A stretch of 64,000 nt of DNA, taken from Streptomyces sp. HUAS ZL42 (GTDB lineage: Bacteria > Actinomycetota > Actinomycetes > Streptomycetales > Streptomycetaceae). Of the stretch, positions 24,170-32,302 are shown piece after piece. A program made the position numbers and the translations under genes. Under the pieces are notes generated by a model that was not told the origin of the DNA, ran no database searches, and saw only the letters and a program-made list of their open reading frames with translations. Location: assembly GCF_040782645.1 (NCBI RefSeq), contig NZ_CP160403.1:3906001-3970000 (forward strand), given 5' to 3'. How positions within the stretch are numbered: the first letter of the stretch is position 1; each line of letters begins with the position of its first letter.

Positions 24170-24566
24170 TTGATGGTTGCGGCCTTAGGACCGCATGTGG
24201 TCGCGGTGGTCTTTTCCGCTCTGCGGTCCGGCGCGAAAGGCACGTTACGGCGTGAAACCGCCGTCCGTCCATGTCCGTACAATATGCAACTAACTCGCGG
24301 GACCCTGGGGTGTGACAGAAACCGCACCCATGGCGCTGTAGGAAGTACGGGCCGCCGCGCGGCCCGTGCCGCGCGACGGCCGGGGCCTCTCCTGTGGGGG
24401 GTGGCGGCTCCGGCCGTTGCCTCGGCCGCGAAAGCGCGGACCCCCGAGGTGATCGACGTCACGTGCCGGGGCAGGAGAAAGTTCCCCCGATGGCCTGAGT
24501 TCCGGCCGCCTTGTTGACGTTGCCGTGGGCCTCGGGCGGGCCGCGATGCGGCCCCGGCCGCGGGAC
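24170..24566. other. Intergenic region between the two sigma/membrane-protein pairs
   Basis: About 400 bp without a gene. It should hold the promoter of pair 1 near 24170-24300, which is A/T-richer than its surroundings (e.g. GTACAATATGCAACTAACTC). It also contains a hairpin with arms ACGGGCCG / CGGCCCGT at 24347-24367, possibly terminating pair 2. The remainder is GC-rich spacer in which I see nothing else. Confidence 0.5.
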
Positions 24567-25340
24567 CTACCTGTTCTTCCCGGCGGTCTTGTCCTCGGAC
24601 TTCTGCTTGCCGTTCTCGGCGCTGCCGTCCGCCGCCTTGTCGCTGTCGCTCCTGCCCGGGCTGCTGCCGGCACTCGGCTGCGCGAGCTGCTCGGCGCAGT
24701 ACGCGTCGACGTTCGCCTCGCCGCCCGCGGCCTCGACGAGCCGCTGCCAGGCGGTGGAGTCCAGCGCCTTGCCCTGGCCCTTGACGTTCTCGTAGGCGCG
24801 GCAGCGGGCCTCGGTGTCCTCGGCGTTTTCCGGGTGGTTCTCGCGCGCGGAGCCGGACGACGCGGCGGAGGAAGGTTTGTCGGCCGCGCGGTCCGGGTCG
24901 CTGGTCACCGGGTGCGCGCGCCCTTCGTCACCGGCGTCGGAGGAGCCGACCGAGCCGATCGCCGCGAACGCGACGCCGCCCAGGGTGAGGCTCGCGAGCG
25001 CCACGGAGAGCGTGGCCTTCAGCGAACGTGACGCGCGTCGCCGTTCCCGGGGCCGCCAGTCGTCCCGGCGCCGGGTGCGGGCCGGCGCGTGGTGCGCCCC
25101 CGCGTCCCTGGCGGCCCGGAACGCGGCCACGGCGCGTCCCTCGGCCTCGGGGTCGATGCCGTCCCCGCGCATGGCGGCGGCGAGGAGCGCCTCCAGGCCC
25201 GCCTCGTCGCCCAGTCCGCGGGGCCCGGACATGGCGTCGCCGAGCTGCGCACGCCGACGGCCGGTAGCCCCGCCGCCGCTCAGCCGATCACCCATGTCCG
25301 TTTCCGTCTCTGTCCGGTCCAACCGATCCGTACGGCCCAC
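24567..25340 (-). CDS. Membrane protein with extracellular two-cysteine domain, partner of the ECF sigma factor (pair 2)
   Basis: Protein of up to 257 residues with the same plan as the product of 22347-23435: Arg-rich cytoplasmic N-terminus (RRRDDWRPRERRRAS), one transmembrane helix (LKATLSVALASLTLGGVAFA), then an extracellular region with CRAYENVKGQGKALDSTAWQ, a LVEAAGGEANV stretch and YCAEQL, and a Lys/Ser/Asp-rich tail. The C...L..aAGG...V..YC pattern is shared with pair 1. GTG 25340 has GGAG about 9 nt upstream; ATG 25295 is an alternative. A gap of 177 bp separates it from the sigma gene. A role as membrane regulator of the sigma factor is inferred from position only. Confidence 0.68.
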   Translation of the reverse strand: MGRTDRLDRTETETDMGDRLSGGGATGRRRAQLGDAMSGPRGLGDEAGLEALLAAAMRGDGIDPEAEGRAVAAFRAARDAGAHHAPARTRRRDDWRPRERRRASRSLKATLSVALASLTLGGVAFAAIGSVGSSDAGDEGRAHPVTSDPDRAADKPSSAASSGSARENHPENAEDTEARCRAYENVKGQGKALDSTAWQRLVEAAGGEANVDAYCAEQLAQPSAGSSPGRSDSDKAADGSAENGKQKSEDKTAGKNR

Positions 25341-25517
25341 CGCCGCTCACTCCGCGCGGTCTGCCGCCACTTCCTGTACGCGCCCCAGGGCCACGTGGTC
25401 CACGCGACGCGCCGCACACTTCCCGCGGCTCGCTGCCACCCGCTCCGTACGGACCGGGGCCGTCGGGTCCGCGCCTACCGCCGTCACTTGATCCATACGG
25501 GCCGCAGCCGTCGCCGT

Positions 25518-26198
25518 TCACTTCGACTCCCCCAGCGTCCGGGAAGCCTCATCCGTCACACCCTCGTTCGAAACGCCGTCGGCCCCCAGCTGGCGGGCCA
25601 GGCGTTTCAGGCCCCGGTACGCCGCCGTGCGGACCGCGCCGGGGCGCTTGCCCAGGACACGGGCCGCGGCCGGGCCGTCGAGGCCGACGACGACCCGCAG
25701 CAGCACCGCCTCCGCCTGGTCGCGCGGCAGCCCGCGGACCAGGTCCATGGCGCGCGCCGTGGAGAGCGACTCCAGCGCCTGGTCGTGGGTGCTCTGCGGA
25801 CCGGGCAGGTCCAGCACGTCCGATTCGAGCGCCGACGCCCGGGGCCGTACGCGCTGGCGGCGCAGGTGGTCGAGCGCCCGGTGCCGGGCGATGGTCGCCG
25901 TCCAGCCCCGGAACCCCGCCCCGTCGCCCTTGAATCGCCCCAGGTCACGGGCGATCTCCAGCCAGGCGTCGGACGCGACGTCCTCCGCTTCGTCACCGAC
26001 GAGCCCGCGCAGATAGCCGAGCAGCCCCGGCTGCACGATCCGGTATGCGACGGCGAACGCGGTCTCGTCGCCGTCCTGGGCCCGCATGACCGCCGCGCCC
26101 AGTTCCCCGTCGTACGCGTGCGCGCGCCGGGATTCCCCTCCCTGGCCCAAAACTGTCCTCGTTCGTGCGGATGTCGGAGCGGGTTCGCGGCGAGTCAC
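25518..26198 (-). CDS. ECF RNA polymerase sigma factor (pair 2)
   Basis: Group IV sigma factor of 226 residues paralogous to the one at 23435-24169. Region 2: GDETAFAVAYRIVQPGLLGYLR, DEAEDVASDAWLEIARDLGR and FRGWTATIARHRALDHLRR. Region 4: LVRGLPRDQAEAVLLRVVVG and ARVLGKRPGAVRTAAYRGLKRLARQLG. The short linker between regions 2 and 4 is Asp/Leu/Pro-rich. The start is taken as GTG 26198; the region upstream to 26300 should contain its promoter. The two sigma/membrane pairs in tandem indicate duplication of a whole signalling unit. Confidence 0.88.
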   Translation of the reverse strand: MTRREPAPTSARTRTVLGQGGESRRAHAYDGELGAAVMRAQDGDETAFAVAYRIVQPGLLGYLRGLVGDEAEDVASDAWLEIARDLGRFKGDGAGFRGWTATIARHRALDHLRRQRVRPRASALESDVLDLPGPQSTHDQALESLSTARAMDLVRGLPRDQAEAVLLRVVVGLDGPAAARVLGKRPGAVRTAAYRGLKRLARQLGADGVSNEGVTDEASRTLGESK

Positions 26199-26301
26199 CC
26201 GCCGCGCGACACGCCACGGCCGGTTTCACGCCCCCAGGTCTACAGCGTTCAGCCCCACAGAAGTGTCACAGTCCGTCTCCCGCCCCCCGTGTCTCGTGGC
26301 G

Positions 26302-26748
26302 TCACGGGATCGTCTGGGCCGCCCGGCGGGCCCGTCCGTGCAGCGTCAGGTAGAAGGTCTGCAAGGACTCCTCGGGGCCGCCGGCCTCGAAGCGGTTGAC
26401 GACTTTGCCGAGGGGGTTCCAGACCCGGCCGTCGGGCATGCGCACGCCGACCGGCTGTCTGAAGTAACCGCGCTGGTCGGCGTCGAAGTCCACCCACACC
26501 GCCCCCGCGCGGCGCACGAGCACCTCACCGACGTACGCGCCGAGCCCGAACAGCGTGCGGTCGGCCCGCTCCCGGTCGGCGCCGCCCTTGCGCAGTCCGT
26601 CGAGGAGGCGGTCGACGATGCGCAGGCTGGCCACGGAGTAGTCGAGCGGCAGACGGTGACGGGCCGTGACTCGTGCCACGAACTGCGCGGCGTGCGGCCG
26701 CATCCCGCTCGCGTCCGGCAGCCGTTCCTCCAGCCCGACCATGCTCAT
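26302..26748 (-). CDS. Hypothetical protein of 148 residues (paralogue of 26983-27384)
   Basis: No family was recognised with certainty. The core reads HRLPLDYSVASLRIVDRLLD, then LFGLGAYVGEVLVR and VWVDFDADQRGYFRQPVGVR, ending VWNPLGKVVNRFEAGGPEES. This layout (short helix pair with a [LV]DxSxxSLxxVD motif, then GaYxGEv and a Trp-containing strand) resembles actinobacterial proteins of the DUF6278/DUF3806 kind. ATG 26748 has AAGGGG 9 nt upstream. It is cytoplasmic, without membrane segments. It lies upstream of the pair 2 sigma factor on the same strand, about 100 bp away. Confidence 0.6.
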   Translation of the reverse strand: MSMVGLEERLPDASGMRPHAAQFVARVTARHRLPLDYSVASLRIVDRLLDGLRKGGADRERADRTLFGLGAYVGEVLVRRAGAVWVDFDADQRGYFRQPVGVRMPDGRVWNPLGKVVNRFEAGGPEESLQTFYLTLHGRARRAAQTIP

Positions 26749-26982
26749 GGGACCCCACCCCTTCGCTCGGCTCCGGGAGAACCGGTTCCGTCCCCCCGAA
26801 GTCCCAGCGCATGCCGTCTCACGGACATCACGGGTCACAGATGTGTCGATGAACACAGCCGACTCACAGCGGACTGAAAGCGCGCCCAGCCCCGGCACGA
26901 CGAGCGCCCACCAACGGCGGTCAGCGTCTCTTATTACGGCGATTTTGCCGAGCGGGAGCTCATCACCGCCGTTCGCCCGACG

Positions 26983-27384
26983 TCATCCGCGCGCCGCTCT
27001 CGTCGCGTCCCGGCACAGCAGCCGCAGCGAGCCGTTGCCGGTGAAGCAGCGCCGCGCCTCGTCGAACGGGTCCCACAGGCGGCCGTCGGGCGTGCGGATC
27101 CAGTGGTCGCCGCCCGAGGTCCACCACTCGGCACCGGTCTGACGGGCGATCACCTCACCGGCGTACGCGCCGAAGCCGCGCAGGACGTGTTCGGCGGCCG
27201 CGTACGGGACCTCCTCGCTCCGCAGGTCGCCGATCACCCGGTCGACGCGCCACAGGCTCTGCGGCGAGTAGTCGAGCCGCACGCGCCCGCCCTCGCGCAG
27301 GGTCGTCACCGCGTCCGCCGCCCACCGCACCGGCTTCGCCGCGGCGTGAGGCCTGGTCTCCTGTCGGCTCGTCAGACTCGTCAC
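26983..27384 (-). CDS. Hypothetical protein of about 133 residues (paralogue of 26302-26748)
   Basis: Shares a layout with the next gene downstream: RVRLDYSPQSLWRVDRVIGD, then VLRGFGAYAGEVIARQTGAE and WWTSGGDHWIRTPDGRLWDP. The frame is open far upstream, but that part is Arg/Pro/Gly-rich and unlikely to be translated; I chose GTG 27384 as the first start before the conserved region, with no clear ribosome site. Two related small cytoplasmic proteins in a row suggest local duplication. Function unknown. Confidence 0.5.
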   Translation of the reverse strand: MTSLTSRQETRPHAAAKPVRWAADAVTTLREGGRVRLDYSPQSLWRVDRVIGDLRSEEVPYAAAEHVLRGFGAYAGEVIARQTGAEWWTSGGDHWIRTPDGRLWDPFDEARRCFTGNGSLRLLCRDATRAARG

Positions 27385-27554
27385 ACAGAGAAGAGCGACA
27401 CCCGCGCGGCATCCGTCACGCGGATCCGGCGGCTGCCCGAGACCCCCGCAGGACCGCCCCCGCTCCGTCGCACGACGATCACAGGACCCGCCCACGACCG
27501 GGGGTTTTGGCCTCGGGGGTGATGCTTGGGCCCTCCCGTGCGCTCCATACACCG

Positions 27555-28049
27555 ATGAGCATGTACTTCCATTTCCGGGCCGTACCGCCATCCGCCCTCC
27601 GCAACAGCGCGGCCTGGCTGCGACGGCTGTTCGACGACGACTGGCAAGCGGTCCGGGAGCGCATCGACCGGCACCGCGAGGAGATGCTGGACGGGCACTA
27701 CCGCGACCACCAGCTCCTTTACACGGACATGCCCCCGGAGCTCGCGGACGCCGGGCCGGAGGCCCATGTGGTCCTGGGCGGCCAGCGGGTGTTCCCCTCC
27801 GATCCGGGACAGTCACCGTTCCTGCTGCTCACCGCGGCCCAGACATCGCGGGTCGCCGCGTTCCTGACCTCGACCGACTTCGACCAGCTGTGGGGTCCGG
27901 CCCGTGCCGAGCTGCTGCCCCGGTACGGGGGCGCCGCCGCGGAGCCCCAGGCCCGGGCAGCCTTCGCCTCGGCCCACCGGGACCTGACCGCCTTCTACAC
28001 CACCACCGCGGACTACGGGGACGCGGTCGTGAAGTGGGTCGTGAGCTGA
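27555..28049 (+). CDS. DUF1877 (YfbM-like) family protein
   Basis: Cytoplasmic protein of 164 residues. It begins MSMYFHFRAVPPSALRNSA, has the central PFLLLTAAQTSRVAAFLTS and ends FYTTTADYGDAVVKWVVS, all characteristic of DUF1877 proteins, related to E. coli YfbM and of unknown biochemical function. ATG 27555 is the first start before the homologous part; an upstream start at 27507 lacks support. A second, more divergent DUF1877 member sits next to the RHS toxin at 35395-35856. Confidence 0.75.
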   Translation: MSMYFHFRAVPPSALRNSAAWLRRLFDDDWQAVRERIDRHREEMLDGHYRDHQLLYTDMPPELADAGPEAHVVLGGQRVFPSDPGQSPFLLLTAAQTSRVAAFLTSTDFDQLWGPARAELLPRYGGAAAEPQARAAFASAHRDLTAFYTTTADYGDAVVKWVVS

Positions 28050-28065
28050 CGGCCGCGGGCCGCAA

Positions 28066-28623
28066 TCAGCGCCGCCCGCGCGCCCGCCGGGACACCACCG
28101 CCCGCAGCACCCGCCGCCCCTCCGTCGACACCTCCAGCGCCCGGCGCAGACCGCCCGCGCCGTGACCGGCGAGCAGTTCCAGGACGGTGACCTGGCGGCG
28201 CAGCTCCGCGGCGACGAGCGGCGGCATGCCCTCCGTACGGCCCTCGCGGCGGGCGTCCAGCGAGGACGCGTCCCCGGCCGGGTCGAGGAGCCGGTGTATC
28301 TGCAGCGAGGCGACCGAGCAGGCGTCGGCCCACACCCGCACGCCGGCGGCGGACCGATCGGCCGGGGCGGCGGCCAGCATCCGCTGGGCGAGGAGCGCGG
28401 CCTCGTCCTCGCCGGCCCCCTCGTCGGCCGCGAGCTTGCCGCGCACCTGCTCCAGCAGTTCGCCCCAGTCGCCGCTGTCCGGGCCGTCGGTGAGGCACCC
28501 CCACAGCGGCCGCAGCACCTCGTCGTCGCCGCCCAGCAGAGGCACGCATCGATCCAAACAAGCCAACCCGCTTGCGGCCAGCCCGCGCTCGTCGGCCCGA
28601 GCGATCAGGTCCACCAGGCTCAT
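28066..28623 (-). CDS. Hypothetical protein, 185 residues
   Basis: Predicted soluble, Ala/Leu-rich, mostly helical protein (MSLVDLIARADERGLAASGL at the start, RQVTVLELLAGHGAGGLRRAL near the end). It has no transmembrane segment and no recognised domain. Codon usage is that of a normal Streptomyces gene. It converges with the DUF1877 gene, 16 bp apart, and is followed upstream on the same strand by another small gene. No function proposed. Confidence 0.6.
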   Translation of the reverse strand: MSLVDLIARADERGLAASGLACLDRCVPLLGGDDEVLRPLWGCLTDGPDSGDWGELLEQVRGKLAADEGAGEDEAALLAQRMLAAAPADRSAAGVRVWADACSVASLQIHRLLDPAGDASSLDARREGRTEGMPPLVAAELRRQVTVLELLAGHGAGGLRRALEVSTEGRRVLRAVVSRRARGRR

Positions 28624-28699
28624 CCAAGCCTCCCTCGCAGGGGCGCCATCCCTTACGGAGCCCGCACTTCCCCTTACTGCGCGCTACGGCCCGGGAGTG

Positions 28700-29203
28700 T
28701 CACAGGGGCACTACACCGAGTCGGTCGAGCATACGGAAGAAGAGGTTTTCGGCCAACGGATCGGCATCGGCCGTGAGCACTTCGAGGAGCTGCCCTGCCT
28801 CCACCGCGTGCCCCGCCTCCTCGGCCCAGGCGACCGCGCGCCCGGCGGCGTCGCGCGGATCCAGGAAGTAGTCCTCGAGAGTCATGCCCTCCCGCGCGGC
28901 GTCGAGGTACCCGGCCATCGCCGCCCGCGCCAGACACGTCGTCCACGCCCCGCTCTCCGGCGCCGCCGCCTCGACGACCACGCAGTCGCTGTCCATGACG
29001 TAGCCGAACAGCGCGGGCGCCCCCGTCTCCCGGGCCAGGGCGTTCATGCTGCCGACGTCGCCGTCCCCGGTCGGGTACTCCCACACCTGCCAGCCGCCCG
29101 GCGCCGACGCGCGCAGCGTCATCCCCCCGGCGCCCGCCAGCGCGTCCAGCTCCGCGAGCGGCCGCTCGCTGCGCCCCACGACGAAATACCCCCAGTAGCC
29201 CAT
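28700..29203 (-). CDS. Hypothetical protein, 167 residues (MGYWGYFVVGRS family)
   Basis: Begins MGYWGYFVVGRSERPLAELD, a start shared by many actinobacterial small proteins of unknown function. The remainder is a mixed alpha/beta soluble protein with an acidic Ala-rich C-terminal half (AREGMTLEDYFLDPRDAAGR, ENLFFRMLDRLGVV). The frame stays open upstream over the hexosaminidase gene, but the ATG at 29203 is the natural start. Not obviously secreted. Function unknown. Confidence 0.65.
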   Translation of the reverse strand: MGYWGYFVVGRSERPLAELDALAGAGGMTLRASAPGGWQVWEYPTGDGDVGSMNALARETGAPALFGYVMDSDCVVVEAAAPESGAWTTCLARAAMAGYLDAAREGMTLEDYFLDPRDAAGRAVAWAEEAGHAVEAGQLLEVLTADADPLAENLFFRMLDRLGVVPL

Positions 29204-29286
29204 TCCGGCTCCCCCCGGCCTCTCGGTTGCGGCTCGCCCCGAATACAGCACATTCGCACGGAGGTTCGCAGCCGGATGGGCAATCC

Positions 29287-30939
29287 TCAGCCGAGCCTGG
29301 CCGCCAGCGCCCTGAACTCCCCCCAGGACAGCGCCGGACGCCCCGGATCCCACAGCTTCTGGACGGTCGCCCGCAGCGGCATCCGGATGCCGGCCGCGAC
29401 CTGGTCCTGCGTCTGGGAGTTCGCGAGGTCGCACCACACCGCGAAGGACCCGCCGAGGATCTGGCCGTCGTACCTCGCCGGCACCGCGACCGTCCCGCGC
29501 AGCACCCGTGGCGTCCACTGCTCGTAGATCCGCTGTCCCGTGGGGTAGACGAAGGTCTGCGGCTGCCCGAGCACGTAGTACAGGTACTCGTCGTTGTAGT
29601 TGATCACCCGGCGGCCCGCGCTCAGGTACTCCGCCGGCTTGCGCGCCCCGATCTCCTTGCCCGTCCAGTACGCGACCCTGAGGTCCTTGGCCGGCTGCAC
29701 GGACGTACCGCGGAAGAAGCCGTCGTTCCAGGCGCGCATGGTCCGGTCGTGGGCACGGACGGTGTCCGCCCGGTCGTTGAGCCAGCCGGTGGTGAGGTCG
29801 GCGACGGTCGCGCCGGAGCCGTACTCGTCCCGCGCGGCGGCGGCGAGCTGCGGATAGGAGGCCTCCGGGTCGGACACCATCAGCGCCAGGTACTCGTCGC
29901 CACCGAGGTGCCACTGACTGCCGGGAAAGAGATCGGCGTACTCGTTGAGGAGGTCGTCGACGATGTCGGCCGACGCCGCCTTGGAGATGTCGATCGCGCC
30001 GCGCGGCGCCCCGCCCTGCGCGTTGCGCAGCTGGAGCTCGGGATGCGCGTCGATCACCGCGCCGAGGTGCCCCGGCGAGTCGATCTCGGGGACGACGGTG
30101 ATGTGCCGGTCGGCCGCGAGGTCGACGATCTTCCTGACCTGCGCCTTGGTCAGGTGCTGCTGCGACACGATCTCCGGATGGCTGTCGGACTGGATCCGGA
30201 AGCCCTGGTCGTCGGAGAAGTGCAGCCCGAGCTGGTTGAACTTCAGATCGCCGAGCTCGCGCACCCGGTCCTCGATCCAGCCGGCGGTGAAGTGCTTGCG
30301 CGCGATGTCCAGCATGAGCCCGCGCACGGGCTTGGCCGGCTGGTCCCGGACGACGCCCTCCGGCGCCGTACCGCCGCCGCGCACCTCCTGCTTGAGCGTG
30401 CGGGTCCCGTAGAAGACGCCCGCGTCGGCCGGCCCGCTGATGGTGACCCGCCCGCCGCGCACGGTCATGGTGTACGACTCCGGGTTCGCGCCCTCGTCGT
30501 CGTTCAGCGCCAGCCGTACGTCCCCGGTGCGCACGTCGTCCTTCTCCCCGGCGTACGTCAGCCCCAGCTCACCGGCGATCAGCCGCCCCTCGTCGGCGAG
30601 CTCCCCGTCGCTCACGACGACCCGCCGCCCGCCGGCCGGCCGCCAGCCCGGGCCCCGGGCCGGGGTGTGGGCGCGTACGGCGGGGATGGTGCGCGGAGTC
30701 CTGGACAGGGCGTAGGAGCGGGTGGGCGTCGGACTCGGAGCCCGACCCTGACTCGCGGCGGGCGGCGACGCGGCGGACGCACTCTCGCCGGGCTGCAGCC
30801 CCGCCGACCCGACGGGTCCTCCGTCCTCCCCCGAGGCCCACAGCCCGAGACCCACGCCGAAGACGACGACCGCGATCCCGATGATCAGCGCCCGCTGTTT
30901 CACGTTCTTCTCCGGCGCCCGGCGCCTGTGCTGGCTCAC
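29287..30939 (-). CDS. Secreted/membrane-anchored beta-N-acetylhexosaminidase (GH20)
   Basis: Glycosidase of 550 residues releasing terminal GlcNAc/GalNAc from chitin or wall oligosaccharides. An N-terminal hydrophobic helix (ALIIGIAVVVFGVGLGLWAS, about 18-37) acts as signal or anchor, and a Ser/Ala/Pro-rich linker follows. The GH20b domain precedes the barrel. The catalytic pair is DE in WHLGGDEYLALM at about residue 345; VRGLMLDIARKHF and GLHFSDDQGFRIQSDSHPEI are typical barrel blocks. Substrate-site Trp residues appear in YWTGKEIGAR and IYEQWTPRVL. It is divergent from the OHCU-like gene. Possible roles are chitin use or turnover of wall GlcNAc. Confidence 0.92.
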   Translation of the reverse strand: MSQHRRRAPEKNVKQRALIIGIAVVVFGVGLGLWASGEDGGPVGSAGLQPGESASAASPPAASQGRAPSPTPTRSYALSRTPRTIPAVRAHTPARGPGWRPAGGRRVVVSDGELADEGRLIAGELGLTYAGEKDDVRTGDVRLALNDDEGANPESYTMTVRGGRVTISGPADAGVFYGTRTLKQEVRGGGTAPEGVVRDQPAKPVRGLMLDIARKHFTAGWIEDRVRELGDLKFNQLGLHFSDDQGFRIQSDSHPEIVSQQHLTKAQVRKIVDLAADRHITVVPEIDSPGHLGAVIDAHPELQLRNAQGGAPRGAIDISKAASADIVDDLLNEYADLFPGSQWHLGGDEYLALMVSDPEASYPQLAAAARDEYGSGATVADLTTGWLNDRADTVRAHDRTMRAWNDGFFRGTSVQPAKDLRVAYWTGKEIGARKPAEYLSAGRRVINYNDEYLYYVLGQPQTFVYPTGQRIYEQWTPRVLRGTVAVPARYDGQILGGSFAVWCDLANSQTQDQVAAGIRMPLRATVQKLWDPGRPALSWGEFRALAARLG

Positions 30940-31151
30940 GGCGCCAACCTACGACTCGAGCGCCCGTCGAGGCGTCCACCACACGTTCTGAAACTCTCCC
31001 TTGCGGGTGAAATTCGGGCATCCGTCGGACACGTCATGACCACTGTCGATAACGTGACGTCACACCTCTCACAGCATCCCCTGCCGAAACACACCACGTG
31101 ACGCGAGGACCCACGCTGCCTGCGCACCGTCTCCCACACCTTCCCGGCCGA

Positions 31152-31664
31152 GTGGCCATATCGTCACTCCCGGAGCAGACCCCCACTCCACCGTCCCCGA
31201 ACGGACTGGAGAGGTTCAACTCGGCGACCCCCGACGAGGCACGGCAGGCACTCCTGAACTGTCTCTCCAGCCTGCGCTGGGCCCGCCGGGTCGCCGACCA
31301 CCGCCCCTACCCCGACGTGGAGTCCCTGCTGGCGGCGTCGGACGAGGCGGCGTACGACCTCGCACCCACGGATCTCGCTGAGGCCCTGGCCGGCGAGTCC
31401 CTCCCCACCCTGCCGGAGGGAACGTACGGAGCGGCCCACACGGCGCTGAGCGCGGCCCACGCGGCATACGAGGCCCGCTTCGGACACGTGTTCGTCATCT
31501 GCCTGGACGGCGTCACCCCCGCCGAGACCCTGGACCACATCCTGGAACACATCCGGTCACGATTGACAAACGATCGGGAGGAGGAACGGGTGATTGCGGC
31601 CGAGGAACTCCGTCGACTGGCAAGAGAGCGGTTGGTCGAGCTACTCAGGGGCGCGGGGCTGTAA
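31152..31664 (+). CDS. OHCU-decarboxylase-like protein lacking the catalytic His motif
   Basis: About 170 residues. The opening ERFNSATPDEARQALLNCLS and the C-terminal half (YEARFGHVFVICLDGVTPAE, IAAEELRRLARERLVELL) match 2-oxo-4-hydroxy-4-carboxy-5-ureidoimidazoline decarboxylase (UraD), the last step of urate to allantoin. The family's HPRIG-type motif with the catalytic His should follow the segment AYDLAPTDLAEAL, but the sequence there reads AGESLPTL. The enzyme is therefore probably not a normal decarboxylase. No uricase or transthyretin-like gene is nearby. The start is uncertain: GTG 31152 is used, GTG 31098 is possible. It stands just upstream of the sdh operon. Confidence 0.72.
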   Translation: MAISSLPEQTPTPPSPNGLERFNSATPDEARQALLNCLSSLRWARRVADHRPYPDVESLLAASDEAAYDLAPTDLAEALAGESLPTLPEGTYGAAHTALSAAHAAYEARFGHVFVICLDGVTPAETLDHILEHIRSRLTNDREEERVIAAEELRRLARERLVELLRGAGL

Positions 31665-31824
31665 CACTGTGCGGCCCCGCCGCGTGGGCGCGACAAGCCA
31701 CAACAGCGCCGCACCCGGCAAATAACAGGACACCCCGCCCCAGAAGCCACCAACGGCTCACCCATCCGCGTGCCAGTTTGATCACACCGGTAGGCCCCCT
31801 GTAAGCCCAGCGGCAGCGCGTCGC

Positions 31825-31830
31825 TACGAT
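31825..31830 (+). promoter_or_regulatory. Candidate -10 element of the sdhCDAB promoter
   Basis: TACGAT at 31825-31830 fits a Streptomyces housekeeping -10 box and stands about 85 bp before the sdhC start. A well-matched -35 hexamer is not evident. Confidence 0.35.
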
Positions 31831-31916
31831 GCTGGGGGCCGGTGGACCGTACCCGGCCGGGCCCGTCCGACGCCGAAGCCGGCAGGCCCCAGTCCCCGCT
31901 CCCGGAGGGTTCTTCC

Positions 31917-32297
31917 GTGCCGGCTGGAACGCTGTACCGCGGCCGGGAAGGAATGTGGTCCTGGGTGGCTCACCGAGTCACCGGCGTCCTCATCTTCTTC
32001 TTCCTGTTCGTACACGTGCTGGACACCGCTCTCGTGCGTGTCTCCCCCGAGGACTACGACAAGGTCGTAGCCACGTACAAGACGCCGATCGTGGCCGTGC
32101 TGGAGTACGGCCTCGTCGCCGCCATCCTCTTCCACGCACTCAACGGCCTGCGCGTCATCGCCGTCGACTTCTGGTCGAAGGGCCCGCGCTACCAGAAGCA
32201 GCTGCTCTGGTCCGTCGTCGGCCTGTGGCTCGTGCTGATGCTCGGGGCGATCTACCCCGTCCTCGGCCACGCCGCTCGTGAAGTGTTCGGGAGCTGA
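31917..32297 (+). CDS. sdhC: Succinate dehydrogenase cytochrome b subunit
   Basis: Membrane anchor subunit of complex II, 126 residues, with three hydrophobic helices (VLIFFFLFVHVLDTAL; VLEYGLVAAILFHALNGL; LLWSVVGLWLVLMLGAIY). The conserved SWVAHRVTGVLIFF and the His in ILFHALNGLR are expected haem/quinone-site residues. I chose GTG 31917 because GGAGGG stands 8 nt upstream; an open frame extends to 31842 without a ribosome site. It is the first gene of sdhCDAB, 5 bp before sdhD. Confidence 0.93.
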   Translation: MPAGTLYRGREGMWSWVAHRVTGVLIFFFLFVHVLDTALVRVSPEDYDKVVATYKTPIVAVLEYGLVAAILFHALNGLRVIAVDFWSKGPRYQKQLLWSVVGLWLVLMLGAIYPVLGHAAREVFGS

Positions 32298-32302
32298 CGC
32301 AC

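Noticed and set aside
25288..25521. Small Gly/Pro/Arg-rich frame (77 codons) overlapping the stop of the pair 2 sigma factor
   Set aside because: Starts with a GTGA overlap, which looks like coupling, but the peptide is low-complexity (GPYG units), not in frame with the membrane protein, and has no ribosome site of its own.
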